Made by a program: the position numbers and the translations under genes. 64,000 bases of DNA, from assembly GCA_004193285.1 (NCBI GenBank), contig SECP01000004.1:186001-250000 (forward strand), read 5' to 3'. This document shows, piece after piece, positions 26,673 to 35,965 of this stretch (positions within the stretch are counted from its first letter, which is position 1; the number at the start of each line of letters is the position of its first letter). A model generated the notes under the pieces. The model was not told the origin of the DNA and did no database searches. It saw only the letters and a program-made list of their open reading frames with translations. Origin of the DNA: Myxococcales bacterium. GTDB lineage: Bacteria > Myxococcota_A > Polyangia > Polyangiales > Polyangiaceae.

Positions 26673-26757
26673 GTCCGCGCGCCAACGTAAGGTTCCGTAC
26701 TAAATTTCATCAATCATTTCGCGTGCGCCTCGCGCGAAAACGCCGACGTACCGAACC
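26673..26757. repeat. Left arm of an 84/85-bp inverted repeat
   Basis: The reverse complement of this segment aligns without internal gaps over the first 80 bases to 27517-27600, about two thirds identical by hand count. It is strongest at GGTTCGGTAC and TGAAATTTAGTA. Within the arm, GGTTCCGTAC and GTACCGAACC also face each other, so it can fold on itself. Confidence 0.55.
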
Positions 26758-27027
26758 TTACTACTCACCCTCGAACAGATCCGCGATCCGCACGGCTGAT
26801 CTGGCGGTCTCGCACGCGTGCGTATCCGCTCGGGGAACTCACTGGCTGCGGAGGAGCTCACCGGGCGTCCCCTAGGGGAGACCCTGCTCGTTTCCCCGGA
26901 GGCGGACCCCTGGAGCGGTCGTTCGCCGAGCACGGCGCGTCCTGACGCGGAGCGCGCCGATAGCTTACAAGGCGTGAGTGGCTCAGCGATAGCGTGCGGC
27001 GATTCCGGCGCCGCCGTGGCGATTTTG

Positions 27028-27297
27028 GCGGCACGCACCGCGGCGTTTCGGGCGGCACGCACCGCGGCGTTTCCGGCGGCACGCACCGCGATTCCGGCGG
27101 CACGCACCGCGGCGATTCCGGCGGCACGCACCGCGGCGTTTCCGGCGGCACGCACCGCGATTCCGGCGGCATGCACCGCGGCGTTTCGGGCGGCACGCAC
27201 CGCGGCGATTCCGGCGGCACGCACCGCGGCGTTTCCGGCGGCATGCACCGCGGCGATTCCGGCGGCACACGCACCGCGGCGATTCCGGCGGCGCGGC
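27028..27297. repeat. 24-bp tandem minisatellite, about eleven copies
   Basis: The unit is GCGGCACGCACCGCGGCGWTTCSG with 21-base (GCGGCACGCACCGCGATTCCG) and one 26-base variant. Copy lengths in order: 24, 24, 21, 24, 24, 21, 24, 24, 24, 24, 26, then a partial copy. All forms except the 26-mer are multiples of three, so all frames remain open, which creates artefactual ORFs (PPESPRCV-type repeats on the minus strand). It is nested between the inverted arms. Confidence 0.9.
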
Positions 27298-27516
27298 GGT
27301 GCCGACGCGCATTTTGTCCGTCGTCCGAGCAGCGCCGTTCGGCAGGAGCGGCGGAAGCGACGCGCCGACTGTACAGGCCGCAGACCGCCTCGCGCTTCTT
27401 GTAGACGGGGGACTCCGAGGAGTTGACGTACTTGGCTGACCCCTCACCGCTCGTCAGGCCCATCGACTCTAGCCCGAGCGAGCGCAGCTCCTCCGGCGTG
27501 GGATGCGGGATAGTGC

Positions 27517-27600
27517 GGTTCGGTACATTGCCCCGCGGTCGCCTCGGCACCGCGAAATCATTCGTGAAATTTAGTATGGATCGGTACGTCGGCGGCGGAC
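27517..27600. repeat. Right arm of an 84/85-bp inverted repeat
   Basis: Inverted partner of 26673-26757. The two arms bracket a 0.76-kb core that contains the minisatellite. Such an arrangement fits a non-autonomous element or a decayed insertion, but no target duplication was identified. Confidence 0.55.
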
Positions 27601-27812
27601 GCGAAGAAGGGCCTCCGCGCGAATGTCAGGCGAGAGGCGCGGTCACTATTCGTTTCCGGCAACGTGCTGCACTTGGCCTAACAGACCAGATTGCTTTTCT
27701 CGGGCAGCTGCACGGCGTCGGGCAAGTGGGCACGTGGCGCGCGTAGGTAGTCGCGGGCGCGACGATCGCGGACGTGGGCGCGATTCGACGGGTGCAGCTT
27801 TCACACCGCGAA

Positions 27813-27888
27813 GCCGAGTGCCGAGTGCCGAGTGCCGAGTGCCGAGTGCCGAGTGCCGAGTGCCGAGTGCCGAGTGCCGAGTGCCGAG
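27813..27888. repeat. 7-bp tandem satellite (GTGCCGA), about eleven copies
   Basis: Perfect head-to-tail copies of the heptamer. A second period-7 array, ACGACGA, follows at 27897-27921, so two unrelated heptamer satellites sit side by side. Both end just before the stop of the lipoprotein gene on the minus strand. Confidence 0.92.
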
Positions 27889-27924
27889 GACCAGGGACGA
27901 ACGACGAACGACGAACGACGCCAG

Positions 27925-28374
27925 TTACTTCGGACAAGCGGTTTCGGGCGGTTGCAGGATTTCTCCGCAAAGGTGGAACCCTTTGCAAGATGAGTAAATG
28001 CCGGTGAACGTTCCGACCGCTTGCTCACGACACTGCTGCATCAGGCGCGCGTGGCCCTGATTTTCTTGGCAGCTCCGGCGCTCGTCGTCCGTTTTGCACA
28101 ACTTGCCGCACAGATGCAGCGTGGCTTCGTGACAGACGTGTTCCTCTACGACTGTCTGCCAGTGGTCGTGGCAGTCTTGCAAACGCTGACCGGCCGGAAG
28201 CGAGGCGTTCTCTTTGCCGAGCTCCTGCTCGGCCTGCTTCAGGCTGTTCCAAACCGGATCTGAAGTGAGCGGCACGAATTGCTCTTGCCCGGTCGCTCCG
28301 CACGGAGGGTTCGTCGAACCGCAAGCGACCGCGAGCAGGAGCGCGAGACCGTTCAGGCTCGCAAAAGCTTTCAT
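27925..28374 (-). CDS. Cysteine-containing lipoprotein of the HET-C operon
   Basis: A 149-aa protein with signal peptide and lipobox (LLLAVACGST, Cys at about residue 18). The mature part is short with eleven further Cys (EEHVCHEATLHLCGKLCKTDDERRSC), probably disulphide-bonded. The ATG overlaps the HET-C stop as ATGA. The frame stays open upstream inside the HET-C gene but the signal peptide fixes the true start. Possible periplasmic partner or immunity factor for the HET-C protein. Confidence 0.75.
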   Translation of the reverse strand: MKAFASLNGLALLLAVACGSTNPPCGATGQEQFVPLTSDPVWNSLKQAEQELGKENASLPAGQRLQDCHDHWQTVVEEHVCHEATLHLCGKLCKTDDERRSCQENQGHARLMQQCREQAVGTFTGIYSSCKGFHLCGEILQPPETACPK

Positions 28375-29885
28375 GCGTTTCCTTCCAGCACCTGCAGGCC
28401 GTCCAGAGCCAGGCGCTGCCAGCGGGCCGAGCCGTCCGCCTGACGGACGCGACTGCCAATGTCCCGTGAGCCGTTGCCCGCCGCCTGGAGCAAGCGCCAG
28501 GGGTGAACGAGGCTTTGCCGCGCGATGGCGTGGTAGTCGTCCAGCTTGGGAGCGGCAGCCGCGAAGTGCCAAGCGAGCAACTTGGCCGAAACTTCGGTCG
28601 CCAACAGGCACGCCAGCTTGAAGCGCAGCTGACCGCCGGCCTCGTGCCCGACGTGGTCCTTCGCGATCAGCGAATGATGCGGCAGAAGCATGCCCGCCGC
28701 TGACTGAGTGCCCATAGGTTTGGCCATGTGCAGCTGCAGCTCTCGAGCGAGGAAGCTGAGCCTGCCTGCGCGTGCCCACTCGTTCGCCTCCTTGCTGTCG
28801 TACCGCTGCACCAAGTCCGCGCTGAGCTGCATCAAGTCGTGAACCTGAGGCGCTTTACCGACGGCGGCCGCGCGGATGCCGGCCGCGAGCATGCCGCGCG
28901 CTGCCTGCCCAATGAGCCGGAAGGTGCCCTGCACCGCCTCCAAAATCTCCCACGCGCCCTTGATGAGCTGCGCGCCTTGAATGTCGAACACCGCCATCCC
29001 CAGCTCAAGCGCGGCCTCGGTTTGCGGCTTGCCGTCCGTACGCATCAGGTGGGAGGTGTAGATGTGAAGCAGTGAATAGACGGTGTCCCGCGAGTCGAAC
29101 AGCGCGGATACCAGGGGCGTTTCCTCGGGCGAATTGCCGTACCACAGGACCGCATTTCGAAGAGCGTTGCCGGCGCGGGGTCCCGGCGCGGGCAATGGGC
29201 AGCGGAAGAGCGCGCCGCCCAAGTCATTCGAGCCGTCGTCGTAGTTGAAGGCGTCGACCAATGCCGGGTCCAATTCCTTTCGCCAAGCCAAGGACCACAG
29301 CAAGAGCTCGACGTAGTTGGAGTGAGCGAAGAAATCCGCGACCGTGTGGAGCGCGCGCCCCAGACTCGTCAGCCCGAAGGGCGTGAAGCGCTGGTCGGTC
29401 ACGCTCGTGTGGCGGAGCCGATTCGGCACGTGACGCCATACCGTGAAGTGCGCGGTGCTGGCGCGACCAAACCGGTCGGCGCTCGACCACGCGGCGTCGT
29501 ACTCGTCTGCCGGTCGATCGATGGGCACGTCCAAATGGTCGAAGGGGTTGTACTGCCCAAAGCCGTCCACGTTCTGCGGGCTGGCCAGGATTGCGGGGGC
29601 AACCTGCAGTAGAGGCTGGTGGTCGGGCAAGTTGCGCAAGCGCTCGTCGAACAGGTCCTTGAGCGACAGGCGCCACAGCCCCTCGAACAGCGTCGCTTGT
29701 TCGGGGCCCACGTTCGGATTGCCCGCCACGTCCAGCAAGGGCGACGCCTGGTTCATGTCGTTCATCCAGCTCCCCTTCACCAGGTAGGGGTACGCCAGGC
29801 GCGGGTCGCGCTGCGGGTCACCGATGCGGCGGCTCGCGACCACGCACGCGTGCCACAAAATCTCGTCGTGTACGGCTAGGTCCAT
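28371..29885 (-). CDS. HET-C domain protein
   Basis: A 504-aa protein. GFGQYNPFDHLDVP (about 108-121) and LGRALHTVADFFAHSNYVEL (about 175-194) match the HET-C domain. The His/Asp residues (H117, H180, D184, H188) and later HHSLIAKDH would form the metal centre of the related phospholipase C/S1 nuclease-like fold. HET-C proteins were first found in fungal heterokaryon incompatibility; bacterial members are little studied and are thought to be phospholipase-like effectors. No signal peptide. The gene lies 14 bases after the M15 peptidase gene, and its own stop overlaps the lipoprotein start. Confidence 0.78.
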   Translation of the reverse strand: MDLAVHDEILWHACVVASRRIGDPQRDPRLAYPYLVKGSWMNDMNQASPLLDVAGNPNVGPEQATLFEGLWRLSLKDLFDERLRNLPDHQPLLQVAPAILASPQNVDGFGQYNPFDHLDVPIDRPADEYDAAWSSADRFGRASTAHFTVWRHVPNRLRHTSVTDQRFTPFGLTSLGRALHTVADFFAHSNYVELLLWSLAWRKELDPALVDAFNYDDGSNDLGGALFRCPLPAPGPRAGNALRNAVLWYGNSPEETPLVSALFDSRDTVYSLLHIYTSHLMRTDGKPQTEAALELGMAVFDIQGAQLIKGAWEILEAVQGTFRLIGQAARGMLAAGIRAAAVGKAPQVHDLMQLSADLVQRYDSKEANEWARAGRLSFLARELQLHMAKPMGTQSAAGMLLPHHSLIAKDHVGHEAGGQLRFKLACLLATEVSAKLLAWHFAAAAPKLDDYHAIARQSLVHPWRLLQAAGNGSRDIGSRVRQADGSARWQRLALDGLQVLEGNA

Positions 29886-29899
29886 GGGCGCTCGGCTCC

Positions 29900-30673
29900 T
29901 TACCTGGCGAGCTCGAAGTGCATGCCGTCCCGCCGTTTGAAGTGGCCGCCCCAGTAGAAGCCGAGCTCATTGGCAATGGGCACCAGCGCGCGCACCGAGC
30001 CGCGCCCGCCGAGCTTGGCTGGTACGGCCCCAAACCCATTCCAGGCCACGTTGATGTCGAACGCGCTGCCGTGCGCATGCGGCGACAGCACACTGCGCGA
30101 GCCTCGCACGAAGCGCGGCACGAAGGACCCGCCGTAGGTGAGGATTGAGCCGAGGTGACCGGCCTCCTCCCAGCGCTGGAAAAGCTCCAAAACGCGCGGC
30201 CCCACCTCACGATGGAATTGGGCGCGCCCCTCCGCGGCCGCGCCGGACACGTTCTTGAGCTGCGGGATCGTGAACATCTGAATGTTCTCCGCGACCCAAC
30301 CGCCATGAATCTGAATCGCCTCCGGATTGCCGTCCACCGGAGCGGCCACGAAGTCATACTTGCCGAAGCGCTGCTGCCGGCCCGCTTGCCCGAGCGGGCC
30401 AAAGCTCGGCGGCGGAGGAAATTCGAGCGGGCTCTCCGCCCCCGCGTCCTCCTCCGTCGCAGAGAAGCCGACGCGCATCGCCTCCCCGAGCGTTCGGTTG
30501 CCCGCAATGCCGTCTTCCAGCAAGCCGTGCCGGCGCTGAAAGCTTTGCGTCCCTTCCCGCGTCGCCTCCCCAAACACCTCATCCACCTCCCCAAAGTACA
30601 GCCCCGCGCCGCGCAGGAAGTACTGCCACTTACCGACCTCGTCACCTTTAGACCCCAGTCGCAGCGTCTTCAT
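29900..30673 (-). CDS. Peptidoglycan-binding M15 (D-Ala-D-Ala carboxypeptidase-like) peptidase
   Basis: A 257-aa protein. Residues 1-70 are a PG_binding_1 domain (LGSKGDEVGKWQYFL, FGEATREGTQSFQRRHGL, GIAGNRTL). The C-terminal half carries the M15/VanY zinc signature SPHAHGSAFDIN and DGMHFELAR (SxHxxGxxxD and HFE). It therefore cuts peptidoglycan cross-bridges or D-Ala ends, an architecture of phage endolysins and autolysins. No signal peptide, so export needs another route (holin, injection system or lysis). AAAGGGA precedes the ATG. First gene of the trio with HET-C and the lipoprotein. Confidence 0.85.
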   Translation of the reverse strand: MKTLRLGSKGDEVGKWQYFLRGAGLYFGEVDEVFGEATREGTQSFQRRHGLLEDGIAGNRTLGEAMRVGFSATEEDAGAESPLEFPPPPSFGPLGQAGRQQRFGKYDFVAAPVDGNPEAIQIHGGWVAENIQMFTIPQLKNVSGAAAEGRAQFHREVGPRVLELFQRWEEAGHLGSILTYGGSFVPRFVRGSRSVLSPHAHGSAFDINVAWNGFGAVPAKLGGRGSVRALVPIANELGFYWGGHFKRRDGMHFELAR

Positions 30674-30866
30674 GCGTCCCTTTCGCGGCGGCCCAGCCCG
30701 GCTCGCCGAATCTCCAACTTACTCGCGCGCGACTCCTCCGTCATGGGTGAAGGGGCGCGACGGAGAAATGACTACACGCGCGGCCAGCCAACCCAATCCC
30801 GCCGGAAGGCAGCTGCTATCAACCGCACGACCGGAGAGCTCGCCGCGTGCATCTCGAAACCCCGCG

Positions 30867-33800
30867 TTACGTCGCGGCAAGCTCTTCCTCCAGCTTTTCG
30901 ATCCGCCACTGCACGTTCTCCAGGTGCGCGAAGGAAAGGTACTGATGGGCCGTCGTCCCGCTGGCCTTGAGTTGACTTGCACGGGCCGCAACGTACAGCT
31001 CGACCTCCTCACGGACCGATTGCAGGTCGTCGACCCCGAAGGCGCGAAGAGCGCGGACGTAGAAATCGAGCAGGCGGAGCCTGTTGTACCAATCGTGGGG
31101 AGCCGAAGCGATGCCCTCTCGCCAGAGCTTTCGTAGCACCAGCTTCGGCTGCGCTCGAACGCGGGTGGCCAAGGTCTTGTGCCGTCCGTCGGGCGCGGCG
31201 CCACGCACCTCCGTGGTGCGCAGGGGCGCCACGGAGAGGGTCAGCAACTGCATCGCCCGCAAGCGGCTCCACCAGAGCGCGGAGTGCGTCTGTCCGCCGA
31301 GCAACGCTTCGCTACGCTCCAGGCAGCTCCAAGCGTCATCGGAGCGCGCGACCACGATACGCCGTAACCCAGCGACGATCTCACCAGCGGCGGAGCTCTC
31401 CGAGACCGCGGCCAACTGCGGGTCCAGCCAGATCAGCACGGCGGAGGCTTGCTTGTCTTCCTCGCCGAAAGCCTCGGCGATGGCTGCGTTGACGATCTCC
31501 GAGCCCCCCGTGGCACCATCCGCCGTCGACTTTTGGGCGACCACACAGCGAATCACATCCTGAAGACGAAGCGCTTCGAGCAGGTAGGCTTCTCCGCGTC
31601 GTAGCTCCAAGATGCCCATGCGCGCCAACGCGTCCGGCTGACCGCTGTCGCACAAGATGGCTTCAGCGTGGTTCAAGCGCCGATGAGCTTCGTAGAAGCG
31701 ACCGAGGCGCGCCAGCGCGATGCCGTAGAGCGCTAGCGTCTTGGAGATCTCGAAATTGATGAAGATGTCGATACCAGGCGCAATCCAGCTGGACGCCTCC
31801 ACCACGGCGTTGGCGAAGAGCGTCACCTTCAGCCACGCATTTCGGATCTCGAGCGGAAGCACCAAGCGACGCGTCTTCCAGCTGACCCGGCGACCTCGCA
31901 GAAGCTTGCTTTCCTCCGAGCGCGGCGGTTTGGGGGAGGTGGGGTTAGCGGCCGCCAGGTCGTGATCCTCCGAGGCCTCGAGCAGAGGGGTACCGTGCTC
32001 CAACCGTTTGGCTCGCGAGACCAGCAAGTAGGTCCACTCCACGAGCTGTTGAAAGACCGTCGCTGCGGTTTGGGGGTCGTCGTGCAAGTCGCCGCGGAGC
32101 TCCGCCAGGCCCTTGAACCACTCGGAGTTATCACCCTTCCCCACGCACTCATCGAGCGTCTTCAGCAGACCGGCGACGGGCACCCCGGCATCGGAGTCCT
32201 GCCACCAGGGGTTTTCGACGGAGTCCAGGCCCCGTGCTTCCGGCTGCTTCGGCGGCATCGAGGACGCTCGCGGGGGCCGGCGCGCGCTCGGCGGGGGCCC
32301 CTCCGCCTGCGCTTCCTGGCGGGTCTCCACGTCGCGGGGCGGCACGCCTTGCAAGCTGAGAAATGAAACAATGGGCGAATGGGGTGAGCTGATGCGTTGG
32401 TTTTGCGTGAGCTCGGCTTCCAGCAACTCGAGAGCTTGACCGTCCGTGTAGTTGACACGCTCCTCCCCAGAGATGAGCTCCCAGCAGTCTACGATCTTCT
32501 TGCGAATGCCCGATGGCGAGTAGTCAGTCTCGGGAGCCTCCGGCGTTGCCTTGCGGGAAAACCACGTGGCGAGCTGCCCGCGGCCGAACCACAACCTGAG
32601 CGGAGCATCCCCCCGACGTAGCGTCTTCACCAGCTGGTGTAGCCCTCGCCGCCACGTCGTTTGCCGTTTGTCCGGCGCCGCATCAGGGGACCACATGATG
32701 GTCTGAAAGAAGTGATACGCCGCTTCCATCAGTGGCCCTGCGTTGCCCGAGACGTAGAAGGCACGTAGGTACCAATCGCCGATGTGGAAGTGCGAGCGAG
32801 CACGGTAAAGGAGGACGGGCTGGATCCGGTCTTCCCCTTCTCTTGCTGGACCACGCGACGCGGAAATCGAAGCCGCCTCGACGAGGCAGCGTAGGGCAAG
32901 CCGAGTGTCCCGATAGAGCCAGGCGAAACCGCCCGGTTTCCTGAGAAACACTCGAGGGTTGTGGTCGAGGCTCGTGAGGAGCTGCTCCAGGCTCATGTGC
33001 CGCAGGAGGTCGTTGTCGTACCCGACGACGTTGAACCTCTGCGGGCATTGAAGGACGCCTTCACTGAAGAACGAGCTGTAGTGTCGACTTTGGCGCATGA
33101 GGGACGCGCCGTAGAGCAGGTTGAAGCGCCAGTAAGAGCGCAGGCGAACGCGCGGCGCGGTGTCGCGATTCTTGGCCGTGGTCGGACCTGGAATCGAGTC
33201 CGAGTCCAAGTGGAGCGCCTGGCGCAGTATGCGTCGAATGGTGTCGGGGAACTGGTCATGATGGCGCTGCGAGCCGAGCTCCGTTTCCAGGTTCTTGTAG
33301 ACCCAGGGGTACGAGCTGGCGGACCGCGGCTTGCCCTTGGCTTCGGACGCCGCACGGTCCACGAAGAAGGTCTCGTAACACGCGATCGTGTCTGCGCCTT
33401 GCAGGTCATGCGCGCGTGGCGGCACATGAAACGATCTGCTCACGATGCGGTCTGCGTCGTCGGGCTCCATTCCAAGTGAAGTGGACTCCACGAGAGCGTC
33501 GACCAGCTCTTCGCGGCGCTGCGCGTCTCGCTCTTGGCGGAGCGTGGAGTACGGGGCGTAGAGCACATTGAACCCAGCATCTTTCAGCCCGATCAGGAAC
33601 GCCAAGAAGGGACTGGCGCGCTCGGCGTCGCCGTACTCCGCGTTGTCCCAGAACGTACCTTCCGCCCAGCCCGTGCAGCCGCCAGGGCCATTTCGCCCAT
33701 AGAGCGCGATGATCCACTGGGTCGGGTCGATGCCCAGGTACTCCTTGAGCAGCTTGATGTGCTCCTTCCACAGCGCCACGAGGTAGGCGCCGAGCAGCGG

Positions 33801-35546
33801 TGGCGCGGGAGGCAGTTCTGGCGACAAATGGCTCGCGAGCTCGGGAGGGCACAGCTCCGCGTGGCTCAGGTTGAACACGCCGCGCCGGGTGGCGATGATC
33901 TGAAAGAGGTCGTGGGCGAGGCTCGCCGTATCCGCGTAGTCCTCGAGCTCCAACCAAACCTTCTGCATGCCCAGCTGCTGAGACAGCCCATCCATGGCTC
34001 CCCGCATGGCCGCGAGCACACCGGAAGGCCCGTCCACGACCAAGATTTTGCGTTCGACCGCATCGCCGCGCGAGGCGGGTGCATCCGGCGCCCGCTCGCC
34101 AATCCAAGTTGCCGCCTCGATGATGGCCGTGACGCCGGGCGGAGTTTCGTCCTTCTTGCTATCCTCCAGACGGAAGCTCGCGACCGGCGCCACGTTGTGA
34201 TTGATGTGGTAGCTCGTGCCTCCACCCGGTGGCAGCGTTAGGCAAAGCTGTTGATGAAACTCATACAGCAAAAGGTCGAAGCGCTCGCTGACCGTCGCAA
34301 TCACGCGCGGACCGTAGCTCTCCTCCGGAAACGTCTCTTCCAGCCGAGCGCGGTCCCGGTCCGAGTTGCAAATCCAGAAGATGAGGGCGTGCCGGTCGCC
34401 CTCCAGCACCGTCTTCATCATCTCCACGCAGCGCGCGTCCGAACCGGAGTACCCGGCGACGAGTAACTGGGCAGGCACGAAGCCGCCCCTGCCGTCCTCT
34501 GGATGCGAGCCGCGGACGTAGTTGAAGAACCTGCGACGGTCTTCCAAGGACGGCCGCTCGTCCAGCGAGAAATCCGCGCGCGTCTCGTTGAACGTGCCGT
34601 GCAGCTTCACGACCGTATCCCGCGCGTGAACGATTTCCGGATCCGGCAGCGCGCCCCGAACGCTCACCGAAATGACCTCCACGCGCCGCTTCTGATTCGC
34701 GAACGCGTCCTCGATCAGCGTATCGAAGTTCGTGGTCAAAAGGACCCGCATACGCGCCGGCTGCCGCAGATGGCAGAGCATGGAATGGATGAGGTTGGGT
34801 CGACGACCGCGCGTGATGTGCACGTTGAAGTTGTCAATTACCGATTGATCCGCGTCTTCCTCCAAGAACAGAGTCCTTCGATCACGACCGAGCTTGAGCT
34901 CGGACAGGAACCTGAGCGTGGACCGCCAATCGTACAGCGAGCGAATGGCGCGCTCCTTGATGGCATCCTCGGAGGTGCACGAAATCCCAGGCCGCAGCAG
35001 GCCACCGTGCACCAGCCCATTCTTCGTCAACAAGCGGTGCAAGTCCCGCTGCGCATTGCCGTCCGTCAACTCTACCCGTCGCGCGCTCGAGTCCTTCAAG
35101 AACGGCGGCACCATCGGCGCGTACAGCACGCGCGCTAGCCCCCCCGGGTCGTGCGCGTCTCCGTTCGCTCGGGTGAGGGATTTGATTCGGCTCGTTCTGA
35201 GGTCGTGCTCGACATGAAAGTCGAACGACTCGGCCAAGCGGCGAAATCCCTGCATTGCCCACTGCCGGGTGGCCGTCAGCTCCGCGTGCGTGGGCAACTG
35301 CGGCCAGCCATCCATACGCAAGTCCCAACGCTCCTTGAAGATCGGCCACTCTTTGGGATCCGCGACGCACAGCGCCACCGTCCAAGCCAAGTAGTCCGAA
35401 AACTGGCTGCCCATCAAAATGCCCGAATGCGCCGAGCAACCACTGCCGAGAAACGGCACCAATCCGTAGCCAGCCCTCACCTGCCGCACCAACTCCTGAA
35501 TGAAGTGGTGCTCGCTAATGAACCGAACCGATCCGGAAGAGCGCAT
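30867..35546 (-). CDS. Large SIR2-like protein with helical C-terminal repeats
   Basis: A 1559-aa protein. Residues 20-430 are a SIR2-like NAD-binding domain: VPFLGSGCSAHSGIL (glycine motif at 33-36), LLTTNFDTLIEDAF (N273, D275), VVKLHGTF (catalytic His316) and LLVAGYSGSD (361-370). A central region (about 480-800) has a degenerate P-loop-like ILVVDGPSGVLAAMRG with no Lys, so it may be an inactive STAND-like NTPase. The rest (800-1559) is helical and TPR-like, with a Pro-rich linker near 1100-1130. SIR2 effectors with sensor repeats deplete NAD+ in abortive-infection systems (DSR, SIR2-Avs and Thoeris classes). A GGAG lies eight bases before the ATG. No same-strand partner overlaps it. Confidence 0.82.
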   Translation of the reverse strand: MRSSGSVRFISEHHFIQELVRQVRAGYGLVPFLGSGCSAHSGILMGSQFSDYLAWTVALCVADPKEWPIFKERWDLRMDGWPQLPTHAELTATRQWAMQGFRRLAESFDFHVEHDLRTSRIKSLTRANGDAHDPGGLARVLYAPMVPPFLKDSSARRVELTDGNAQRDLHRLLTKNGLVHGGLLRPGISCTSEDAIKERAIRSLYDWRSTLRFLSELKLGRDRRTLFLEEDADQSVIDNFNVHITRGRRPNLIHSMLCHLRQPARMRVLLTTNFDTLIEDAFANQKRRVEVISVSVRGALPDPEIVHARDTVVKLHGTFNETRADFSLDERPSLEDRRRFFNYVRGSHPEDGRGGFVPAQLLVAGYSGSDARCVEMMKTVLEGDRHALIFWICNSDRDRARLEETFPEESYGPRVIATVSERFDLLLYEFHQQLCLTLPPGGGTSYHINHNVAPVASFRLEDSKKDETPPGVTAIIEAATWIGERAPDAPASRGDAVERKILVVDGPSGVLAAMRGAMDGLSQQLGMQKVWLELEDYADTASLAHDLFQIIATRRGVFNLSHAELCPPELASHLSPELPPAPPLLGAYLVALWKEHIKLLKEYLGIDPTQWIIALYGRNGPGGCTGWAEGTFWDNAEYGDAERASPFLAFLIGLKDAGFNVLYAPYSTLRQERDAQRREELVDALVESTSLGMEPDDADRIVSRSFHVPPRAHDLQGADTIACYETFFVDRAASEAKGKPRSASSYPWVYKNLETELGSQRHHDQFPDTIRRILRQALHLDSDSIPGPTTAKNRDTAPRVRLRSYWRFNLLYGASLMRQSRHYSSFFSEGVLQCPQRFNVVGYDNDLLRHMSLEQLLTSLDHNPRVFLRKPGGFAWLYRDTRLALRCLVEAASISASRGPAREGEDRIQPVLLYRARSHFHIGDWYLRAFYVSGNAGPLMEAAYHFFQTIMWSPDAAPDKRQTTWRRGLHQLVKTLRRGDAPLRLWFGRGQLATWFSRKATPEAPETDYSPSGIRKKIVDCWELISGEERVNYTDGQALELLEAELTQNQRISSPHSPIVSFLSLQGVPPRDVETRQEAQAEGPPPSARRPPRASSMPPKQPEARGLDSVENPWWQDSDAGVPVAGLLKTLDECVGKGDNSEWFKGLAELRGDLHDDPQTAATVFQQLVEWTYLLVSRAKRLEHGTPLLEASEDHDLAAANPTSPKPPRSEESKLLRGRRVSWKTRRLVLPLEIRNAWLKVTLFANAVVEASSWIAPGIDIFINFEISKTLALYGIALARLGRFYEAHRRLNHAEAILCDSGQPDALARMGILELRRGEAYLLEALRLQDVIRCVVAQKSTADGATGGSEIVNAAIAEAFGEEDKQASAVLIWLDPQLAAVSESSAAGEIVAGLRRIVVARSDDAWSCLERSEALLGGQTHSALWWSRLRAMQLLTLSVAPLRTTEVRGAAPDGRHKTLATRVRAQPKLVLRKLWREGIASAPHDWYNRLRLLDFYVRALRAFGVDDLQSVREEVELYVAARASQLKASGTTAHQYLSFAHLENVQWRIEKLEEELAAT

Positions 35547-35965
35547 CGCAGTTACTCCTGTCCTTCAGACGCCGCCCGCCAAGCCTGCGAGCACTAAGCC
35601 GCAGCTTCGTTCTACGCCCCCAACGTGGCGCGACCGTTTCGCGAGCACACCTCAATGAAAATACTCAATTGACTCACCCGTTCATGCGAAGCCAAGCGTC
35701 AGCCATTCGACGACGCGTGCGGTGCGCACCAGCCTGAGCTGCGAATGAGCGCGCATAGAGCGTCGCAAACAGTGAGCTGACAGAATGCGCGTGTGCTCGG
35801 CAGGGACCTAGCCAGCGCTAACAAACGTACCAGCACGTTCATGCGATGCGCGGGACGAGCTCATCGACAGCGGGCCTTTGCTCGCACAAATGACCATTCG
35901 CCCGAAGCCAAGCTGTGACGCGCGGGTAAGAGCACCGGCGATGGTCGCCGCTGTCGGTCTCGCTC
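35547..35965. other. Intergenic region, no gene seen
   Basis: About 420 bases upstream of the SIR2 gene and downstream of the cysteine-rich lipoprotein gene, with lower GC near 35640-35690. It may hold the promoter of the SIR2 gene. No ORF with credible composition or structured RNA was recognised. Confidence 0.4.

Larger units (their letters stand above)
26536..27924. other. Repeat-rich region without a convincing gene
   Basis: About 1.4 kb with no believable coding sequence. The long open frames across it come from the repeats, which stay open on both strands. It contains two inverted 84/85-bp arms, a 24-bp minisatellite and a 7-bp satellite, listed separately. It separates two defence-like operons on the minus strand. 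Confidence 0.55.

Noticed and set aside
27028..27297. CRISPR-like array
   Set aside because: The 24-bp units are contiguous with no spacers, so it is a tandem minisatellite.
26858..27550. 230-aa protein with PPESPRCV repeats on the minus strand
   Set aside because: The repeat stays open on both strands because most units are multiples of three. The reading frame has no credible function and is an artefact of the minisatellite.
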